Origin: JAHIGH01 sp964564035
GTDB taxonomy: Bacteria > Patescibacteriota > Microgenomatia > Levybacterales > UBA12049
NCBI GenBank assembly: GCA_964564035.1
Contig: CAZLZN010000019.1
Location: 1 to 33,049 of the forward strand
Length of the DNA: 33,049 nucleotides
Direction of reading: 5' to 3'
The notes below the pieces were generated by a model. The model had not been told where the DNA came from. It saw only the letters and a program-made list of their open reading frames with translations, and ran no database searches. A program made the position numbers and the translations under genes. The number at the start of each line of letters is the position of its first letter. The stretch's first letter is position 1. Positions 29,744 to 33,049 of the stretch are shown here, in pieces.

Positions 29744-32125
29744 TTATAAGTGAAATACAGCCTGGAAGAAAGGTATTGTAGAGATCGCGATTTGTAAAAA
29801 GAAAATAATTATCACCGTTATTACCAGGAACATGTTGCCTTTTCTAAGCGATTGCCATCCGATTACCAATACGATTATTAAATGAAGATAAACCAGCAGG
29901 TTAAATACAGCCGTCCTCGCCTGTGTCAGGGGCGCTCCGTGTATATGCAATAAGTATGCAAAAAATAATAGCAAAATTCCGGAAACAGAAAGCCCGATGA
30001 GTGCTATTTTCAGTGTCCTGTTGCCCGAGAGAAGCGTTGTTTTCGGGTCACGCGGCTTTTTATTAATAACAGACGCGTCTCTCGCTCCTGTTGCGAGCGC
30101 AAGCGCAGGAAGTGAATCCGTAATCAAATTAACCCACAAAATCTGAGTTGGAAGTAAGATAAAAGGCAAATTAAATAAGTTCGCGAAAAAAACCAGCGAG
30201 ATCTGCGCCAGATTTCCTGATATTAGATATACAACGGCGTTGCTGATATTGTTATAAATAATCCTGCCTTCCTCAATAGCCCTGATTAATGTGGCAAAAC
30301 TGTCGTTGGTAAGCACGATATCGGCAGCCTCCTTGGCTACATCCGTGCCGCCGTTTCCCATCGCGACTCCGACATCCGCCTTTTTCAAAGCAAGCGCGTC
30401 ATTTACCCCGTCTCCGGTCACGCCTATAATATGACCGCTTTTTTTAAGTACCGTTACCAGCCTCAGTTTTTCCTCAGGTTGAGTTCTGGCAAAAATTCGC
30501 GTCTTCTGTATTATCGCCAGCAGTTCTTCATCGGTAAGCTTGGCTAGCTCCTCTCCTGTCACCACGTCTTCGTCCTCCTCTATCAGCCCGACATCTTTGG
30601 CGAGACTAAGAGCTGTCAGTTCGTTGTCCCCGGTTACCATGATCACCTGAATACCTGCTTTCCTGGACTTCTTGATTGCCTCTTTCACTTCTTCTCTCGG
30701 CGGATCATAAATACCTGTTAAACCGAGAAAAATAAGATCCCGCTCGATCTCGTCTCTGCTAAGCTTGCCCTTTGATTTTTCAATTTTATACGCGAACGCG
30801 ATTATCCTAAGCCCCTCTTTTGCGAACTCTTTTATTTTCAGCTCTGCCTCCTCTTTTTTATCGTGGCTCAAATTACTCTTCGCGATAATTGCCTCCGGAG
30901 CTCCTCTTACATACACATACTTGTGTCCTGCATTTTCCCAGACGGTAGTTATAGTTTTATATTCCGGATCAAAGACAAATTCGTCTACAATTTTTCCCTG
31001 ATCTGAAATTGAAGCATAATCTTTTTGATCTCTCGCCCACAATAGCAATGCTCCGTCTGTTTGATCGCCGACGATTTCAAATTTATTTTGACCGCCTTTC
31101 TCTATCAGCGAGGCAGTATTGCCAAGCACGCACGCTCTGAGCATGTATGCAGTTTTACTTGCGTCTGTCATCCAGTTTTTCTTGACCCTCATCTTGTTCT
31201 CGGTGATCGTGCCTGTCTTATCAGATAGGATCACTTGTACCGCGCCCAGCGTTTCGATCGCGGCCATTTTCCTGACAATTGCGCCGCGCTTTGCCATTCT
31301 GTGTGCCCCTACAGCAAAAGCGACCGTAACTACGGTCGGTAGGCCCTCCGGTATAGCCGCAACTCCTATGCTCGCCGCGACCAAAATCAGAGGCAATAAG
31401 GAGCCCCCGTGATACAAGCCGATGGGAACGATCATTAGTCCTACAAGTAGAACGCTTATCGACAATATTTTTCCAAGATGATCCAGGTTTTTCTGTAACG
31501 GAGTCTTGTCTGCCTGAAGCGTGGACAGCGTGCCCGCAACTTGCCCGAAGCGCGTTTTCATCCCTGTTTTTTCAATTTTAAAATACCCTTTGCCTTTTGT
31601 AACGAGAGTACCCAGGAATACACTTTCTGAATTCTTTTTCATTACCGGCAATGATTCGCCCGATAATATAGATTCATCAACTTCAAGATGGGTAACCTCG
31701 ATTAAAACACCGTCTGCCGGGACCCGGCTTCCCTCCGAAAGTATCACAATATCTCCAGGAACAAGTTTTTCCGCCAATATCTCTTCTTCGCGACCTTCCC
31801 GGATCACTCTGGCTGTCGGCGCCGTGTAATCCTTAAGCTTCTCCATTGACTTTTGTGCTCTGAACTCCTGTATAAAACCAAGCACGCCGTTAAGAATTAT
31901 TACCGCCAGAATCAAAAAGCCGTCCAAAGTATGGTTCAGAATAAACGAAAATAGAGATGCAAGGCCGAGAATGCCGTTGATTAGTGTGGGAAATTGCGAT
32001 ACAAAAATTTTGACAGTTGACGAAGATGCGTCTGATGTAAGGGCGTTCTTTCCGAATTCCCTAAGTCTGTTTTGTGCTTCCTGATGGCTGAGTCCGGCAA
32101 TGTCTTCTTTTTTCATGGCAGTCAA
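29744..32125 (-). CDS. Cation-transporting P-type ATPase, Ca2+ type (P2A)
   Basis: A 793-residue protein with all P-type landmarks: LSGES (154-158, actuator), IPEGLP (258-263, helix M4), phosphorylation site DKTGT (302-306), TGD (498-500) and GDGVND (571-576). N-terminal HQEAQNRLREFGKN matches the cation-ATPase N domain. Site II calcium ligands of SERCA are present: Glu260 in M4, and Asn666 and Asp670 in M6 (NLITDSLPA). The M5 site I glutamate is replaced by Gln641 (SGNLAQ). This suggests one ion per cycle, as in PMR1/SPCA-type Ca2+/Mn2+ pumps. It exports Ca2+ or Mn2+ from the cytoplasm. Met4 (32116) is an alternative start. It lies 15 bases after comM on the same strand. Confidence 0.92.
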   Translation of the reverse strand: MTAMKKEDIAGLSHQEAQNRLREFGKNALTSDASSSTVKIFVSQFPTLINGILGLASLFSFILNHTLDGFLILAVIILNGVLGFIQEFRAQKSMEKLKDYTAPTARVIREGREEEILAEKLVPGDIVILSEGSRVPADGVLIEVTHLEVDESILSGESLPVMKKNSESVFLGTLVTKGKGYFKIEKTGMKTRFGQVAGTLSTLQADKTPLQKNLDHLGKILSISVLLVGLMIVPIGLYHGGSLLPLILVAASIGVAAIPEGLPTVVTVAFAVGAHRMAKRGAIVRKMAAIETLGAVQVILSDKTGTITENKMRVKKNWMTDASKTAYMLRACVLGNTASLIEKGGQNKFEIVGDQTDGALLLWARDQKDYASISDQGKIVDEFVFDPEYKTITTVWENAGHKYVYVRGAPEAIIAKSNLSHDKKEEAELKIKEFAKEGLRIIAFAYKIEKSKGKLSRDEIERDLIFLGLTGIYDPPREEVKEAIKKSRKAGIQVIMVTGDNELTALSLAKDVGLIEEDEDVVTGEELAKLTDEELLAIIQKTRIFARTQPEEKLRLVTVLKKSGHIIGVTGDGVNDALALKKADVGVAMGNGGTDVAKEAADIVLTNDSFATLIRAIEEGRIIYNNISNAVVYLISGNLAQISLVFFANLFNLPFILLPTQILWVNLITDSLPALALATGARDASVINKKPRDPKTTLLSGNRTLKIALIGLSVSGILLLFFAYLLHIHGAPLTQARTAVFNLLVYLHLIIVLVIGWQSLRKGNMFLVITVIIIFFLQIAISTIPFFQAVFHL

Positions 32126-32140
32126 ATAAAATCCGCTTAT

Positions 32141-33049
32141 TTAGAGCAGATTAGCCTTAGGTCTGTATTGCAATGCTTCCGCAATATGCTGCGGAGCAAT
32201 GAGATCTTGATCCTCAAGATCTGCAATTGTGCGGGCTATCTTTATTGTACGGTAATATGACCTTCCTGACAAATTTAGTGCGCTGACAGCCTGACGTAAA
32301 AGCGAAACGCACTCCGGCGACAGCTTGCAGTACTCTTTGACATCTCTGCTCGTTAATTCGGAGTTTGAGCTTAATTTCGTGCCCTTATATCTCTCAAGCT
32401 GTCTGTTTCGCGCTTTTTGCACCCTGCTCCGTACGGTTTCGGATTTTTCCGCATGGTTACTCTCAGTTTCTGTAAGTTTTTCGACTTTTACAGCCGGCAC
32501 ATCGATATGAATGTCGATACGGTCAAGAAGCGGGCCTGATATTTTCTTATGGTATTTAAGAACCTGTTGAGTACTGCAGCTGCACTCATGAGTAGGGTCT
32601 TGATAGTAACCGCATGGGCATGGGTTCTGCGCTGCAACAAGCATGCATTTGGCTGGAAAATGAAGCTTGCCGTTTGCGCGGGAAATCGAAACAACGCTGT
32701 CCTCGATCGGCTGCCTCAGGCTTTCCAGAATGAACCTTGGGAACTCCGGAAACTCATCCATGAACAAAACTCCTCTGTGCGCAAGTGTTATTTCTCCGGG
32801 TTTGGGATTTGTGCCGCCGCCGATTAAGCCGACAAGTGAAGTTGTGTGGTGCGGGCTTCGAAACGGTCTCCTGTTTATTATGGATTCGCGCCCCAAAAGT
32901 CCCGCTACGCTGTATATCTTCGTGACTTCAATCATCTCGTCAAATGTCAGTCTGGGCAGAATAGAGGGAAGAGTTCTGGCTAAAAGCGTTTTGCCTGCGC
33001 CGGGAGGTCCTTTCAGTAGTATGTTGTGTCCTCCTCCGGCCGCTATCTC
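32141..33049 (-). CDS. comM: ComM/YifB-family Mg-chelatase-like AAA+ ATPase, partial
   Basis: The 3' part, 302 codons plus stop; the gene continues beyond the right edge. The visible part opens inside the AAA+ core with Walker A GPPGAGKT near the edge, followed by the family sequence RPFRSPHHTTS, GEITLAHRGVLFMDEFPEF (Walker B), ANGKLHFPAKCMLVAAQNPCPCG, LDRIDIHIDVP and the C-terminal helical domain LNLSGRSYYRTIKIARTIADL. ComM is a bidirectional branch-migration helicase that aids integration of transformed DNA; other family members have less clear roles. The internal ATG at 32935 is not the start, because the reading frame and homology run through it to the window edge. Confidence 0.94.
   Translation of the reverse strand, partial: EIAAGGGHNILLKGPPGAGKTLLARTLPSILPRLTFDEMIEVTKIYSVAGLLGRESIINRRPFRSPHHTTSLVGLIGGGTNPKPGEITLAHRGVLFMDEFPEFPRFILESLRQPIEDSVVSISRANGKLHFPAKCMLVAAQNPCPCGYYQDPTHECSCSTQQVLKYHKKISGPLLDRIDIHIDVPAVKVEKLTETESNHAEKSETVRSRVQKARNRQLERYKGTKLSSNSELTSRDVKEYCKLSPECVSLLRQAVSALNLSGRSYYRTIKIARTIADLEDQDLIAPQHIAEALQYRPKANLL

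Noticed and set aside
32141..32935. ComM as a complete gene starting at ATG 32935
   Set aside because: The frame stays open to the window edge and encodes the Walker A motif GPPGAGKT upstream of that ATG, so the gene is simply cut by the window.
1..33049. Recoding of UGA as glycine, as in some Patescibacteria
   Set aside because: Several genes (VirB4, ruvB, the 988-residue protein) end at UGA exactly where their families end, and no gene needs read-through.

Overview
The window looks like chromosomal DNA of a Candidate Phyla Radiation (Patescibacteria) bacterium. This rests on gene content and family resemblance, not on a database search. The pointers are small two-helix pilin-like proteins with the GIKWITSGGDK-type loop, a PrgI/TraC-like/VirB4 secretion locus, reduced versions of YidC, KhpB and ValRS, a DUF4012 protein, a four-helix-bundle (S23-like) cassette and extreme gene packing. 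UGA is used as a normal stop codon (for example the VirB4, ruvB and dnaN-side genes), which argues against the lineages that recode UGA as glycine (Gracilibacteria, Absconditabacteria). I do not name a finer lineage. No tRNA, rRNA, CRISPR array or insertion sequence was seen.

Layout. (1) 1-9953 is a type IV secretion or pilus-like locus. It holds three pilin-like proteins, a convergent TraX-family membrane protein (pilin acetylase family), a PrgI/VirB3-like protein with an added beta-sandwich domain, a free-standing TraC-like domain, a VirB4/TraC ATPase, a 988-residue membrane-anchored protein that combines several hydrolase domains, and a small anchored partner. No relaxase or VirD4 coupling protein is present here. 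(2) 9959-14419 is the classic bacterial origin block: dnaN and dnaA leftward, rpmH, rnpA, yidC and khpB rightward. An oriC-like spacer with four DnaA boxes in one orientation lies between dnaN and dnaA. (3) 14349-19927 encodes envelope glycan functions: an O-antigen ligase-like protein, a Wzx-like flippase and a DUF4012 protein with a Rossmann-like N-terminus. (4) 19935-22294 is a leftward sugar-metabolism pair, phosphoglycerate kinase followed by a hexokinase-fold protein of eukaryotic type. (5) 22399-26372 has a STAND-like regulator with degraded Walker motifs and an OmpR-type DNA-binding domain, valyl-tRNA synthetase and a small TPR-like membrane protein. (6) 26375-29739 has ribosomal protein L25/CTC leftward, then ruvC-ruvA-ruvB rightward, interrupted by a four-helix-bundle gene inside a long imperfect inverted repeat. 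(7) 29744-33049 has a Ca2+-type P-type ATPase and the 3' part of comM, both leftward; comM runs off the window end.

Two genome-wide habits stand out. Many start codons sit only 4-12 bases after a recognisable -10 box with no Shine-Dalgarno sequence, which suggests widespread leaderless mRNAs. Five convergent gene pairs are separated by only 1-7 bases and have no terminator hairpin between them. The most interesting part is the secretion locus, above all the 988-residue protein. Its first 645 residues contain no cysteine and carry a HExxH...NEGVTE metallopeptidase signature. Its outer half carries ten cysteines, an M15-type DD-peptidase signature and a lytic transglycosylase-like domain.
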